Assembly (NCBI GenBank): GCA_009746045.1
Contig: RPFO01000079.1
Coordinates: 4,502,131 to 4,566,130 of the forward strand
Origin: Mesostigma viride
Taxonomy: Eukaryota; Streptophyta; Mesostigmatophyceae; Mesostigmatales; Mesostigmataceae
Direction: 5' to 3'
DNA: 64,000 nucleotides
The position numbers were made by a program, and so were the translations under genes. Under the pieces are notes generated by a model. It made no database searches. It saw only the letters and a program-made list of their open reading frames with translations, and had not been told where the DNA came from. Each line of letters starts with the position of its first letter. The stretch's first letter is position 1. Below, piece after piece: positions 9,926 to 20,926 of the stretch.

Positions 9926-11014
9926 TCAATAGTCATCTTCTTCAGAACTGCTGTCCGAGGGGTTGCTTGCATCAACATCATCTTCTGATGACATAGTGTC
10001 ATCCCCACTAGTGTCGCAATAGTTCACAGCTTTACGCTGCCTTCCACTGGCCCTCTTTGCCATAGGGACCTCCTCAATTACAACGGTGGGCTGGCTAGGT
10101 CCAGCATCTGTGGGAGCACCACGCTTGCGGCTGCGCCCTCGAGCAGGTGCCTTGCCAGCGCGGCGCACCACGTCGCCATCACCTAGGTCTGCCGCTGCCA
10201 CCTTCTTCTTCTTGGACCCCTTCTTCTTGCCTTTCTTCTTGCCACTAGGCGGTGGCGGTGGCATCGGCTCACCCTCCTCAATCACTTCAAACTGCGGCAT
10301 GGTGGGGAAATCTGCTGCCACGCTGTGATACACATGGTTACTGAGGGCAGATTGCGCCTGATGTGCCATGCTCCATGGCAGTTTGGCAGGGATTACCACC
10401 ATTTCGGGAGCATAGCATTCATCGACGACATACCCAACTGAGCTCACTGCACCTGGCAACACAAGGCACGACGACCTGGGGGCCTGTGCGCTGCTGATGA
10501 CCACCAACCTCTCGTGGGGCAGGTGAGCGACATGAAGGCGATCAAAAAGCTCCACCTTCAACAACAGCTGCCATTCCCAGCCCCCTCGTGGGTACTCTAA
10601 CCTGGCCTTCAGAATGTGTGTAATGAAACCAAAGTCTACACCGCCCGGGCCATGCACCGCAACTCCCGCATTCTTGTGCCGCTTTCCCTGGGATTGGTCC
10701 GCAGCCTCCGTGCGGTAGTTGAACCTGTGTATCCTGACTTTGTGGAAAGAATCCGCGTAGCGCTTCACGCCCCCACACGCCGCTACAATGCCTTGCGGCA
10801 CAAGCGGCGTCAGGTTTAATGATGCCCATGCAAGCACGTTGAACGTTGTGTCAGCACAGCGATCTCGCCTGCATTCAAACAAACGCACACCGATAACCCA
10901 GCAAAGAGTATTATTATTGCAAGTATTGGTTATTAAAAAAAATAGAACAGATACAACACAGGACGCTTTTACTGGCGGCAAGATCATGGCACCCGGATGG
11001 GTAAAACCAAACAA
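9926..11014 (-). CDS. TNP2-like C-terminal region (DUF4216-like) of a CACTA element
   Basis: This open frame has up to 362 codons. About residues 80-230 show a pattern like the DUF4216 region found near the C-terminus of plant CACTA TNP2 proteins: RIHRFNYRTE, then KNAGVAVHG, GFITHILKARLEYP, LLKVELFDR and a later ECYAPEMVVIPAKLPW. The remainder is low complexity: PPPPPSGKKKGKKKG, a basic RGRSRKRG stretch that could be a nuclear localisation signal, and an acidic Ser/Asp tail ending SSSEEDDY. The DDE catalytic domain of TNP2 is absent, so the product could at most be an accessory fragment. The first 60 or so codons may be intron. Family assignment is by motif pattern only. Confidence 0.6.
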   Translation of the reverse strand: MFGFTHPGAMILPPVKASCVVSVLFFLITNTCNNNTLCWVIGVRLFECRRDRCADTTFNVLAWASLNLTPLVPQGIVAACGGVKRYADSFHKVRIHRFNYRTEAADQSQGKRHKNAGVAVHGPGGVDFGFITHILKARLEYPRGGWEWQLLLKVELFDRLHVAHLPHERLVVISSAQAPRSSCLVLPGAVSSVGYVVDECYAPEMVVIPAKLPWSMAHQAQSALSNHVYHSVAADFPTMPQFEVIEEGEPMPPPPPSGKKKGKKKGSKKKKVAAADLGDGDVVRRAGKAPARGRSRKRGAPTDAGPSQPTVVIEEVPMAKRASGRQRKAVNYCDTSGDDTMSSEDDVDASNPSDSSSEEDDY

Positions 11015-11302
11015 ACTAGATATTAATTACTAGGGCTGGCTTTGTGACAGTAAAACATGATTGCATGGCTAATCCCAAGGCGCCTTTCAATAGGACTGAA
11101 TTAAAAAACCAAAGCAGACGGCGTAAGTAGCATTTGCAAAAAACAAGGCTCACCAGTAGGCCTCGTCGCCATTCGCAGGGTCGCTGTAATCAGCCTTGGG
11201 AAGGGCATCTTCTACCAGCAAATCCCTTGCCGCGTTGTGTCAGCACAGCGATCCCCCCTGCATCCAAACAAAGGCACACCGATAACCAAGCAAAGAGTAT
11301 GC

Positions 11303-12245
11303 AAATGTGTAGCCTTGTTCATTGAAATTATGGCTGGCTTACGCAAAGAGCGACTGTAAGATGACCTATACAGTGGGGCCGGAAACAGCTTGCTTGATCA
11401 GGGCGTGTTTTTCGAGCTTCACTGGCCGGGAGTGTCTAGTGGTGAGAACCATTGCTGCGATCGCTTTCCCACCATTTACGAGGAAATACCCGCAAATGAA
11501 AAACCACTGAAACGGTCTAGCTAGTCAGTCATTACATTAGCCACATGCCATCATGCATGTTTCCAAACGTCCAGGAACTGCACACGGTGCAAATGCCATT
11601 TGCAGTGCAAAAATCCAGAGGACACGACCTCATTGCTTCATATTTGTATGCAGAAGACTAAAAAAGTAACATGCATTAATGGCCCGCATGCATAAAGGGC
11701 CTGAATTCTGATGCGGGCCCAACGGCAGCACCGCCAAAGCAGATAAGGGCCCGCAGTCTGATGCGGGCCCCACGGCACCACCGCCATAGCAGAGCTCGAA
11801 GGTCGTGGTGCGCGTGAAACGTACGTATGCCCTTTGTCGGTAGGTGCCGTTGGGGTCAAATTGGGTGCCGCCAAAATCGGGCCGACGCGTCAATAGACTG
11901 AGGCCGTCGATGAGAGCCATCATGCGGCTTGGGGAACTTCAGCTAAGTTAACTTAACGCAAACCACTGGTCGCCCGCGTCGGGAACCGGCCCAACGGCTC
12001 TCCCGCAACAGAAAATTACGCGGCATACTGCATAAGTCGTCGGATTGTTAGATTTCGACGGTCAAGATTTCATGATGAGGTTTGCGTTCAATTTGCCGCA
12101 GTTTGCCGCCCAGAGAAAGTAGTTGTTGGACTCGTTGCCCACGATGAAACACAATCAAGCAAGCCGTTTCCGGCCCCACCGTGTAGGTCATGTAGTCGCT
12201 CTTCACGTCAGCCAGCCGTAATTTCAATGCACAAGGCTACACATT
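11303..12245. repeat. Inverted repeat of about 100 bp inside the CACTA element
   Basis: The segment 11,303-11,400 (TGTAGCCTTG to GGCTTGCTTGAT, with small differences) returns in reverse complement at 12,140-12,245. In both arms it can encode SDxxMTYTVGPETACLI-like peptides. It could mark a nested insertion or a duplicated and inverted exon piece. The centre (11,690-11,790) has two units of about 52 bp with GGGCCC hairpins. Confidence 0.65.
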
Positions 12246-12683
12246 TCCATCTCCATTCATATTCATAATCCTGCACGACTCGAAAACGCGGACAAGATAA
12301 CGGCAGGCTCGAGCTACCATGGTCCGGATTCTCCCGATTTCTGGCCTGCGCTGGTTGTCTCCTTGATATTGGCAACTCTCTCCGGTAAGAGATTTTCCGC
12401 AGTTTGGCTGTTTCGAAACGTTAATTAAGTGAGATGCCTTCGGATCAGGAGACTCACACAGCCGCGAAATCATGCCAAAGGTCATATGTTCGATCCCTTG
12501 CTGGTAGCTTCTGAGCTTTCTTATTTTCTGTGTTCCGCGGAATCTCAGATTTGGGCCGCTAGCGTTTTCACGTTTGTTGCTTTCTGATCCGACGACAACG
12601 TTGTGCCTTGCTCGTGTGACATCTGGCGCATGGTGTGATTCATGTGTATGGTGCTGCCTTGCCACATGGGGCTGCTTTGCCAT
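12237..12683 (-). CDS. Hypothetical frame in the CACTA element
   Basis: A 148-codon frame beginning MAKQPHVARQHHTHES. I do not recognise a domain. It is His/Arg rich at the start and lies in the same strand and element as the DUF4216-like frame, so it might be an upstream exon of the same gene. The ATG is followed by an uninterrupted frame, but codon structure gives no further support, and it could be spurious. Confidence 0.25.
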   Translation of the reverse strand: MAKQPHVARQHHTHESHHAPDVTRARHNVVVGSESNKRENASGPNLRFRGTQKIRKLRSYQQGIEHMTFGMISRLCESPDPKASHLINVSKQPNCGKSLTGESCQYQGDNQRRPEIGRIRTMVARACRYLVRVFESCRIMNMNGDGNV

Positions 12684-13159
12684 AAGAGTGAGTGTTGGGT
12701 TCTACACATTTGCTGCATGGACCGTTAGGTGCTGGTGAGCTCTTCCTTGTAGAATGGTGATGTCTATGTCAAGGATCTGATGTCTTTTTTGTCTCTTGCA
12801 CTGCTTTCATTTTAGGGGGAATTATAGGTGTCATTATTTTGGCATTTGAAGGTATAGATGTTTATCTGCAAGGGCCTGTTTTTTTTCCCCCGGCCTCTTG
12901 CATGCATGGATGTGTAGAATTGTATGTTGATGGAATTATGATTTGCCATACACATTTGCTGAGCTCAAGATCCTTGTAGAACGCTTACATCTATGTCAAG
13001 GATCTGATTTCTTTTCCTCTTGCGTATATTGTGTCGGTTTGCTTTATTTCTTGCAGGGACCACGAGAGTAAAATGCAAGCGGTTCCACTTTCAAGTCAGC
13101 ATGTGACGCCCTGTCGACCGGCCCGCTTTGTTAGCTAGCTACCATATAGTATTTGATGA

Positions 13160-13312
13160 TAGGCATTGAATGCGAAAGATGTCATAACGCCATAACAGAC
13201 TGTGTTGAACAGGCATTGAATGCCGAAGATGTCATAACGCCATAACAGACTGTGTTGAAAAGGCATATTTGAATGCCGAAGATGTACATAACGCCATAAC
13301 AGTGTTGAATAG
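13160..13312. repeat. Tandem repeat, about 50 bp x 3
   Basis: Three units containing AGGCATTGAATG and GATGTCATAACGCCATAACAG; the third has small insertions. It lies inside the CACTA element. Confidence 0.8.
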
Positions 13313-13469
13313 TTGAATCAACGGGTTCTTGCAGCTGTAAACATTAAAATTATTCAAACATTTAATGAAAAAATCATTATTGTTCGTGCTGTTTTGAACA
13401 GCGGTTGTTACTGGCACTGCATGCATGTGTCTGCTGCCAGCATATTGCATTATGGGTGTGTTTTTCAGC

Positions 13470-13800
13470 GCTGTGTTTTCTCACTTTTCTCACTTTTCTC
13501 ACGTCCTGTTTTTCTCACTTTTCTCACGTCCTGATTTTCTCACTTTTCTCACGTTTCACACCTCCCGTTTTTCTCACTTATCTCACGTCCTGTTTTTTGA
13601 GATTTTTCTCACGTTTTTCCCCTTTTTTCACCTTTTTGGGGCAATCTCACCCGGGTGAGAAACGTGTTTTCTCACCCATTCTCACCCCATTCTCACCCTT
13701 TTTTCTCACCTTTCTCACCCATTCTCACCCATTTCTCACCCTTTTTCTCACCTTTCTCACCCTTTTTCTCACCATTTCTCACCCATTCTCAAAGCCGAGT
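13470..13800. repeat. CACTA subterminal repeats, right
   Basis: Repeated TTTTCTCAC and CCATTCTCACC units, the mirror image of those at 9,420-9,780. Confidence 0.75.
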
Positions 13801-13808
13801 TCCTAGTG

Positions 13809-14077
13809 TCATTCATTCATTCATTCATTCATTCATTCATTCATTCATTCATTCATTCATTCATTCATTCATTCATTCATTCATTCATTCATTCATTCAT
13901 TCATTCATTCATTCATTCATTCATTCATTCATTCATTCATTCATTCATTCATTCATTCATTCATTCATTCATTCATTCATTCATTCATTCATTCATTCAT
14001 TCATTCATTCATTCATTCATTCATTCATTCATTCATTCATTCATTCATTCATTCATTCATTCATTCATTCATTCATT
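13809..14077. repeat. (ATTC)n microsatellite, right part
   Basis: Continuation of the array interrupted at 9,416. The flanks of the combined array (TAAAATGAGCATAGCTCA on the left, TGAGCTATCTGCTCATTTTA on the right) are roughly inverted copies of each other. Confidence 0.95.
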
Positions 14078-15140
14078 TTCTGAGCTATCTGCTCATTTTA
14101 TAGTTATGTTGCGGCGGGCTCAAAGGGGGCCGATCTGCCGCATGTAGCGTAGCTCTACCGTACGTCACCTACACCATGTTAGGTGCTTGTTGTTACTTAG
14201 GACTAGAGAGAGAAAGAACCCTTTTTGCACCCTTTTTGCAGCTTCGCAACTTGATCCCAGCATTTGCTGGCAAGGTCGGCTGGCCGCTATGGCGGCTGCG
14301 CTGAATGTAAGACGATGCTATCGGCCTCTCCGGGCGTGGAGAGGCCTGGAATAAAAGTCTTTATGATCGCCACCTACCGTTACAGGCCACGGTAATGGTT
14401 GTTGGGTGGGGGGCTCTACGATTTGAGTAAAAGGGTGTGATTTCCGGCGCTGGGCCCACTGACGATTCCCCTCTACCCCTGGGTGCGGCAAGCAGCTTCC
14501 TGACACTGGGGAAGCTGCGTTTTTTTAGTCGGACAACGTCAGGGAAGGAGCCATACAGGCCAGGGCCAGCGGCTACGGTGGAAAGAATCACAGGTGGAGG
14601 CGAATCTGCCTTAAACGTGGAGATGGCTAGCGTGGGGTGCCAGGGTAGCCCATAACTACCAGGAGCCTGACAGCGGACCCGATCTTTCGGCCTGTGGCCA
14701 GACGGGAGTTTCGGGGAGGATGCGGGGCTGGAGCGAATCTTGGTGGGAGGAGCGCGCTATTCATAATTGCCCAGTTTTTCAGCAAAGGCAGCGGCTGCCG
14801 TGGGTCGGGGGGGGGTCCTGTCGGCATGGGTAGGTCGGCAGGCACTCTGTACCCTCTCGGCGCTCCGGCGAGCAGGCCCCTTCTGCCCTTGGCGATAATG
14901 GAGAGGTGGGAAGCTGCGGAAAACCGTGGGTATTCATGCGCACTTACAAAAAATCTGGTTAAGAAATTCTACAGCGCCTGGCAAGCCTGGAAAAAAATTT
15001 TCCCCTCGCGGCTCCGCTACGCCCGCCCAAAGGCGGCGGGCTCCGCTTTGCCTTTGCCGTTTTCACGCGCCCCCCACGAGGGGGGGTGCGTGTGGAACCC
15101 GGCAGGGCGGTCCGGCTTTGTTTTAAGAAAATGCATTATA
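14078..15140. other. Non-coding stretch, nothing recognised
   Basis: Several frames are open but none looks like a protein. A clear hairpin GGCCTCTCC-GGGCGT-GGAGAGGCC lies near 14,322-14,345. GC-rich runs occur at 15,005-15,100. Confidence 0.4.
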
Positions 15141-15633
15141 GGCCGGGCCCACTTCAAATGTTCCGAAAAGTGTGACACTTTTTGTCGTTTTTTTGACTTT
15201 CTCGACGATCGTCACTCTGCAGAGTGATTCGTCGTGCGAAATCGTGCGAAATTGTGCGAAATTTGCTGAAATCGTGTGAAATTTGCTGAAATCGTGCGAA
15301 TTTGTGCGAAATTTGCTGAAATCGTGCGAAATTTCATGTGAAAAATGTCGACGGTAAAAAATTTTGATGTGCACAACGTGTGTGAATTCATGCGAAATTT
15401 TGTCAAACGTCACTCCCCAAAACGACCCTTGGTTGAAATCCATGCGAAATCGTGCGAAATCATGCAAAATTGTGCGAAATCGTGCGAAATCGTGCGAAAA
15501 TGTGTGAAAATTTTGCGAAAATCACGCGAAAATCACGCGAACTCGTGCGAATTTTTTTTTTTTTTTTGCGAAAATAGCGAAAAAGTGTCACACACTTGGC
15601 TTGGACGGCGGAACATTTGAAGTGGGCCCGGCC
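15141..15633. mobile_element. 493-bp MITE, copy 2 (opposite orientation)
   Basis: It has the same 25-bp terminal inverted repeats and the same length as 6,376-6,868, reversed. TATA flanks both sides (15,137-15,140 and 15,634-15,637), a clean 4-bp target duplication. Other lengths (2, 3 or 8 bp) do not fit both copies. Confidence 0.9.
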
Positions 15634-16252
15634 TATATACCATAGTAAAGCTCCACTCGGCTGCGGCTGCGCCAAGGCTCGTGACACCATGGCGATGGTG
15701 AGCCTTGGCGCTAGGAGGTCCGCAGCCATCATTATCACCACGATGGGGGGTAATGGAGCCAGTGGCAGTGGCTCTACCCTCGGGAAATCCCAGCGGCTTT
15801 GCCGGTGGGCTGGTGATGGTGGTTGGGTGAGCTGGAGACGTTCCCAGGTGGCATAAGTCCTAAAGCGGCAGCACTGGGATGCGCCCCTCTAAGAAGGGGA
15901 ACGCATGTGGCTCCGCCCTGCGTCCGCCGGGAGACCGTAGCGGCCACACGGGGGCGGAAAGGGGGGCATCATCATGCCAACAAGAGCCCAGCATTCCAAG
16001 TGGTTGCGTTCCTACCACCAGGGTTGGAAACGGCCTGGGTGGCCAGAGATGGTGATGTGGGACAAGATTGGACCAAGGGGGCATGTGCTGGGCCCCAGCA
16101 TGGTGAACTGGCCTAACTTGACAATGACTTGTACAATGATTTTGAGGGTGTGGCTAGGCTCAACTGTTAAAGCCTGCACACACTTATTGTAATAAACTTG
16201 TTTCTCTGGTAGGAAGGCACTCCAATGGACCTTAGCTTCAGCACCTATTTTC
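15634..16252. other. No gene; contains a strong inverted repeat
   Basis: At about 15,658-15,730, GGCTGCGG and CGCCAAGGCTC are mirrored by GAGCCTTGGCG and CCGCAGCC around a loop with ATGGCGATGG. The rest has no supported frame. An AATAAA-like TAATAAAC is seen near 16,190. Confidence 0.5.
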
Positions 16253-16583
16253 TTTCATTCATTCATTCATTCATTCATTCATTCATTCATTCATTCATTC
16301 ATTCATTCATTCATTCATTCATTCATTCATTCATTCATTCATTCATTCATTCATTCATTCATTCATTCATTCATTCATTCATTCATTCATTCATTCATTC
16401 ATTCATTCATTCATTCATTCATTCATTCATTCATTCATTCATTCATTCATTCATTCATTCATTCATTCATTCATTCATTCATTCATTCATTCATTCATTC
16501 ATTCATTCATTCATTCATTCATTCATTCATTCATTCATTCATAATTTCATTCATAATTTCATTCATTCATTCATTCGATCATT
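16253..16583. repeat. (ATTC)n microsatellite
   Basis: About 330 bp of CATT repeats that end with ATAATTT and CGATC variants, like those at 7.65 and 9.15 kb. Confidence 0.97.
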
Positions 16584-16585
16584 AA

Positions 16586-16985
16586 TAACTCCGAACGTGG
16601 GAGTATATGTGGCACATATCCCTGAGAAGGGGCATGCATATGGCTTGTAGTACATTCTAGGCTACTTCCTGCAAGGGTATACAGTAGGGTGTAAACTATA
16701 CACAAGCTCTGGGTGCACAAAGTGTGCACAAGCAGCTGCACACCTGCACCACCATGATGTATCAGAGCTCAAAGGCCTGGCATATGGGGTGGAAGATCAT
16801 CATGCATGACTAAACAATGGCTGCCGGGCATGGCTTCTCACTGAGCAGAGAGTATAGCTCTCTGCATGGGCACAGCACCACTACTGAATATAAAGCTAGG
16901 CATCATCTGGTGTGTGGCACATCATCAGTAGTCACACATGAGTACATGGCATGATGCAGACATGGCAGCATGTACATGGCTAGTT
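16586..16985 (-). mobile_element. 5'-truncated retroelement 3' UTR relic
   Basis: It matches the 3' UTR at 45,390-45,720: shared blocks include CCCTGAGAAGGGGCAT, CTACTTCCTGCAAGGG, GGCATGGCTTCTC and GTGTGGCACATCAT. It ends with a variant of the hairpin (CTCCGAACGTGGGAG, 16,589-16,603) next to the (ATTC)n array. Confidence 0.6.
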
Positions 16986-17181
16986 CACGGCGCTGCAGAC
17001 CGCGGCCAAGGCATATCTGAGGCGCCGGCAGGCTGCATGCACTTGTCTCTCACCTAAATCAGGTGGAGGGCAAGTTCGGCCTGCTCGTCAAGAAGCTTGA
17101 AGCCATCACCGCCCAAACCGATCGACGCCCTGGCCGCGCAGGTCCCGGCGATTGCAGCGCAGACGGCCAACATCGCAGCCC
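16986..17181 (+). pseudogene. ORF1 retroelement, 5' piece (interrupted by CACTA-A)
   Basis: It encodes QVEGKFGLLVKKLEAITAQT and, after a frame change, QVPAIAAQTANIA. These align with the ORF1 coiled-coil region at 1.55-1.65 kb. The reading resumes after the large transposon at 28,185, so both pieces were one gene copy before the insertion. Confidence 0.75.
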
Positions 17182-17224
17182 CACTATACTTTTCGTCCGA
17201 GGGTGGTAAAAAGCATCCGAGGCG

Positions 17225-17520
17225 TAAATTACGAGGTGGTAATTTACTCCGCTTTTACTCTTACGGTTTACATACGAGGTCGGATCTTTCTCGTAAGCTA
17301 CGAGTTAGATCCGAGGTAAGATCCGACGTCGTAATTTACGAGGTAGTAATTTACGAGGTAGTAATTTACGAGGTAGTAATTTACGAGGTAGTAATGTACG
17401 AGGTAGTAATGTACGAGGTAGTAATGTACGAGGTAGTAATTTACGAGGTAGTAAGGTACGAGGTAGTAATTTGCGAGGTAGTAATTTACGAGTTGGTAAT
17501 TTACGATCCCGGTACTCGGT
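17225..17520. repeat. Subterminal repeats of copy A (one end)
   Basis: About 15-bp units TTACGAGGTAGTAAT repeated ten or more times with variants (GTACGAGG, TTGCGAGG). Related units occur at the other end (27,950-28,150) and in both ends of copy B. Confidence 0.85.
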
Positions 17521-17833
17521 CCCGTAGGTTACGACGTCGTATGCTTCTCGCGTACACTACCGGTACTACAATCATGTCGCTATGTCGTTCTGAATTGCAG
17601 TACGCATGTCACTTATCAGAATTTCACTTTGATTTCACTTATCATTTCGGTCAACCTAACCCCTAACACCCATTTACCCGGGGGAAAAAAATGAATGGCA
17701 TTTGCAGCAAGGCTCATGCAAGACGAGTTCCTATTTCATAAAAAATTTCATTATTAAATGCAGGATTACATGTCATGCACAAAAATCCAACGCCTTCACA
17801 GAAAATAGCATATCAAGTCTTCTGACGACAATA

Positions 17834-18071
17834 TCAAGTCAATATCAAATTCGTGGCTTCTCTTCGTGGCTTGAAATACTGTTTCCATGCGGTGCTTAGG
17901 ACAGCTCCGGGGATGTCGGCACCGCACAGAAGCTCCATCCGGGAGCAAGTGCGCCGGGGGAAGATGTTGTACATCCAGAGCTCGATATGTGCGGGAAGCC
18001 GTCGTGTTGGAAACCGAGGTGTCTGCACATAATTCCGCGCGCAGGCAGCTTGTGCCTTTACGGGGGAAGAC
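17834..18071 (-). CDS. Possible terminal exon of a transposon gene (copy A)
   Basis: Mirror of 41,912-42,149 in copy B; see that entry for the reading. The frame encodes a peptide with PTRRLPAHIELWMYNIFP and LLCGADIPGAVLSTAWKQY and has a CAG acceptor just upstream (TTTTTGTGTCGCAG). It is preserved in both copies. Confidence 0.4.
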
Positions 18072-18225
18072 CTGCGACACAAAAACCGTGTCCGGACAAT
18101 GCAATACGGAGAAATGGCAACGGCAGATGGAGTCGGCTAAGGCCGCTTGTAAGGAAAGTGATTTTTAATGCACGAATAAATGTATAATGCATGCTACATC
18201 GCCATCGCTTGGGCGGTGAAAAGAC

Positions 18226-18470
18226 AAGGACCAACCACATGCCCCCACCTACCCTTCGTGCATCCCGCCCTTGACGAGGCACAACCATGTGCCCCCACCT
18301 ACCCTTTGTGCGTCCCTCCCTTGACAAGAAACAAGCACGTGCACCTATCTAACCTTTGTGCATCCCTTCCTTGGCAAGGAACAAGCACACCCACCCACCT
18401 ACTCCACATGCATCCCTCCCTTGACAAGGAACAAGCACGATCACCCAGCTACCCACTAGCACGGCAGCAA
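18226..18470. repeat. Minisatellite, about 51 bp x 4-5
   Basis: Units of the type CCCCCACCTACCC...GTGCATCCCTCCCTTGACAAGGAACAAG. The same array lies at about 41,515-41,760 in copy B. Confidence 0.85.
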
Positions 18471-18791
18471 GGCAGACCTTACAATGGCAAGTGATGTTTA
18501 TCGGTAGAAACTGTTAGACAACTAGCAAACGAGCCAGCCGGTGAAGAGCAAGGCACGCATGCAAGGAATTTGTCGTTGCCTATGTCTACGCTTGTGTTTG
18601 TCACTGCAGTTGAAATCTGCATTTGCATCAGCAGGCCCGATCGAACCCCATGTCGCCACCCGCATTTCCACTTATACTTCACGGCCCCTTATTCTTCTCT
18701 TGTGCCTGCCTTTGCCCTAACTGTTACCCTAGCATCTGCCCTTGCCCCTATCCTTTGATCCCCAGTGTTTGCCGTTGCCCTCATCCTTTCC

Positions 18792-19091
18792 CTAGTGCCT
18801 GCCCTTGTCTTCATCTTTTCCCTTGTGCCTGCCCTTGCCCTTGTCCGTTCCCTCGTGCTTGACTTGTCCTAATCTCTTTCCCTTGCGCCTGCCCTTGCCC
18901 TTATCCGCTTCCCTTGTGCCTGCCCCTGCCCTTGCCCTTGTCATTTCCCTTGAGCCTGCCCTTTTGGCAAGCACAAGTGCCTTTGTCCTTTCCTTGGCCT
19001 TGTGCTTGCTCTTCCAGTTTCCCTTTCCTTTGCTCGTGCGGTTGCCTTTGCTCTTACCCGGGTGCTTGCCCTTGCCGTTTGCAAGCTGCAT
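18792..19091 (-). CDS. Lys/Gly-rich low-complexity frame (copy A)
   Basis: A 99-codon frame starting MQLANGKGKHPGKSKG, composed largely of GKGK, HKGK and KDKG-like units encoded by an imperfect GGCAAGGGCA repeat that extends to about 18,700. The copy at 40,892-41,191 is the same. It might be a basic disordered protein, but the composition follows directly from the DNA repeat, so it may not be a gene. Confidence 0.25.
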   Translation of the reverse strand: MQLANGKGKHPGKSKGNRTSKGKGNWKSKHKAKERTKALVLAKRAGSREMTRARAGAGTREADKGKGRRKGKRLGQVKHEGTDKGKGRHKGKDEDKGRH

Positions 19092-19813
19092 TATTGTCTT
19101 AGCAAGCTAGCAAGTGCAAACTGGCACTGAGCCAGAAATGCAAGCAAAGCAGCCAGTGTAAATAAGGATGGACGGGAACAGTAGAAAGCTAGGGGTGGCA
19201 ACGGTGCTAGAGCTCATGGCAACAAGGTGGTCCCATTCTTGCTGCATTGGGTGCGTTGCGTGGGTGGGATATTGCGAGAGGGGGACATTCTTGCCTTGGT
19301 TGTGTTTTCACATGCACCCGGTGCTTGAATTTATGCGTGCAAGGGTGGCTGGTATCCCAACCAACAGCCTAAGAGGAAAAAGAGTGCTTAGAAAGCAAGA
19401 ATGACTTAATGTTGGTAATAGCAGTGGCGGCGGCAGCAAAAACTGTTGTTATAGATGCAAGCTACAACACTGCGGATGGTTTCTCACACTAATGTGGATA
19501 ATGATAATGCATGCCACTTAACGGGACCATATAAACCACAACAAGAATAAATCGTGAGAGCAAAAGAAAGGGGAGTACAAAATGGCCGGCTTACCTAGCT
19601 ACAGCAAAAAAATTACATGAAAAACAAGATAACTCACCTTTGTCGCAGCAGTGACCATATCAGACAGCTCACAAAAACTTGTTGATCCTTGAAACTTCCT
19701 GCTTGAAGGCAGCCACCAACGGTCTGGAGTTTTCACCCCAGTCCTTCTCAACAGCCAAGGAAAAGGGAAAGAGAGAGGAGGGGTGCGGGAGGGACAAGAG
19801 AGCGGGGGTGGGA

Positions 19814-19928
<115 letters not shown>

Positions 19929-20926
19929 GAGAAGTGCGGGTGGGGGTGGGAGAGGTGGGATGGAAGATTCACTACGTTAGCAGGCGACTAAACTGCTACA
20001 ATGACACAAAACCACGGAGCTAGGCCCTTCACTCCATCAGATCAGAGTGAAAACCCATGTTGAAACTGGGACAAATGCCATTAGAATGTTACTATGACCG
20101 TGGCTAGTAAACGTGAATTGACACCCAGGTTGTGACTTCAACGATTGGAGGCAACCTTGCCAAGTCTCCCAAATGCAGTCGGCTAGACAAGCTTCACAAA
20201 AAACGCAGCAAACATGTTAACGTTGCTAATATTCCAACGACGCGCATCCGCAGTCCGGCTGCCAATGAAGTCTTCTTGGTCGCCAGCTGTGCACAGAGGA
20301 GTAACCGCTAGAGACGCCAATTTGCGAACAACTCATTACAATTACAAAGCGCAGGAAGCAGATGGCTATGCATCAACAATTACTTCCGCTCGCCCTCGTA
20401 TTTAGCCAGGTCTATCTGCCCAAACTGGGTAAATGTTTTGCGATCGGTGAAATTGGCACTCCTTACTTTCCCAGAAAGTGTCCATTCACACGACAACCGA
20501 CTCACGCTCACACGTCGTGAGGAGTTGCCGATAGGATAAAGAAGCCGAACGATGAATTGCTGTACATAAATGCCACGCTAACGGCGTCGTGAACTGACTT
20601 CTTGCAATCACGATTAAAGTGCCCGGCCCAACAACAAATTGGCGACACACGACCCCGCAACTGGAAAAGAATTCTGGCCACATTGATATACATCGGTTTG
20701 ATAAAGTAAAACCTCGCATTCGGTTCTGGCTAGCCTCAAACGCATGCGCCTTGAAACCTTTATCCTCCTGGCGGCCACAGTTTCTCGGTTCTCTTGTTCC
20801 GTTGGTCGTGCCGCTAGCGTGCCAGCCGCTCCAGTCCCTAAAATTCAAATTCGTGTTGTTCGAGAAAACGTTGTCGGGTCGGCGACGGCACGATGCCGGG
20901 CCGGGCTGCATGGGCCATGGAGGGTG

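Larger units (their letters stand above)
9417..13808 (-). mobile_element. CACTA-type DNA transposon, 4.39 kb, inserted in (ATTC)n
   Basis: The termini CACTAGGAACTC and GAGTTCCTAGTG are perfect 12-bp inverted repeats beginning with CACTA. The dinucleotide TC is duplicated at 9,415-9,416 and 13,809-13,810. Short subterminal repeats (TGAGAAAA / TTCTCACC) fill about 350 bp at each end, as known for EnSpm/CACTA elements. It carries one sizeable reading frame (9,926-11,014) that resembles the C-terminal part of TNP2-type proteins, but no catalytic transposase core. It is probably an internally deleted, non-autonomous copy. Confidence 0.85.

Noticed and set aside
14694-15227. Open frame of 177 codons
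   Set aside because: No domain, mixed low-complexity composition, and it runs into the MITE at 15,141, so it is probably chance.
17225-17520. Possible CRISPR-like array of short repeats
   Set aside because: Units are contiguous, about 15 bp, without unique spacers, and lie next to transposon ends. They are CACTA subterminal repeats.
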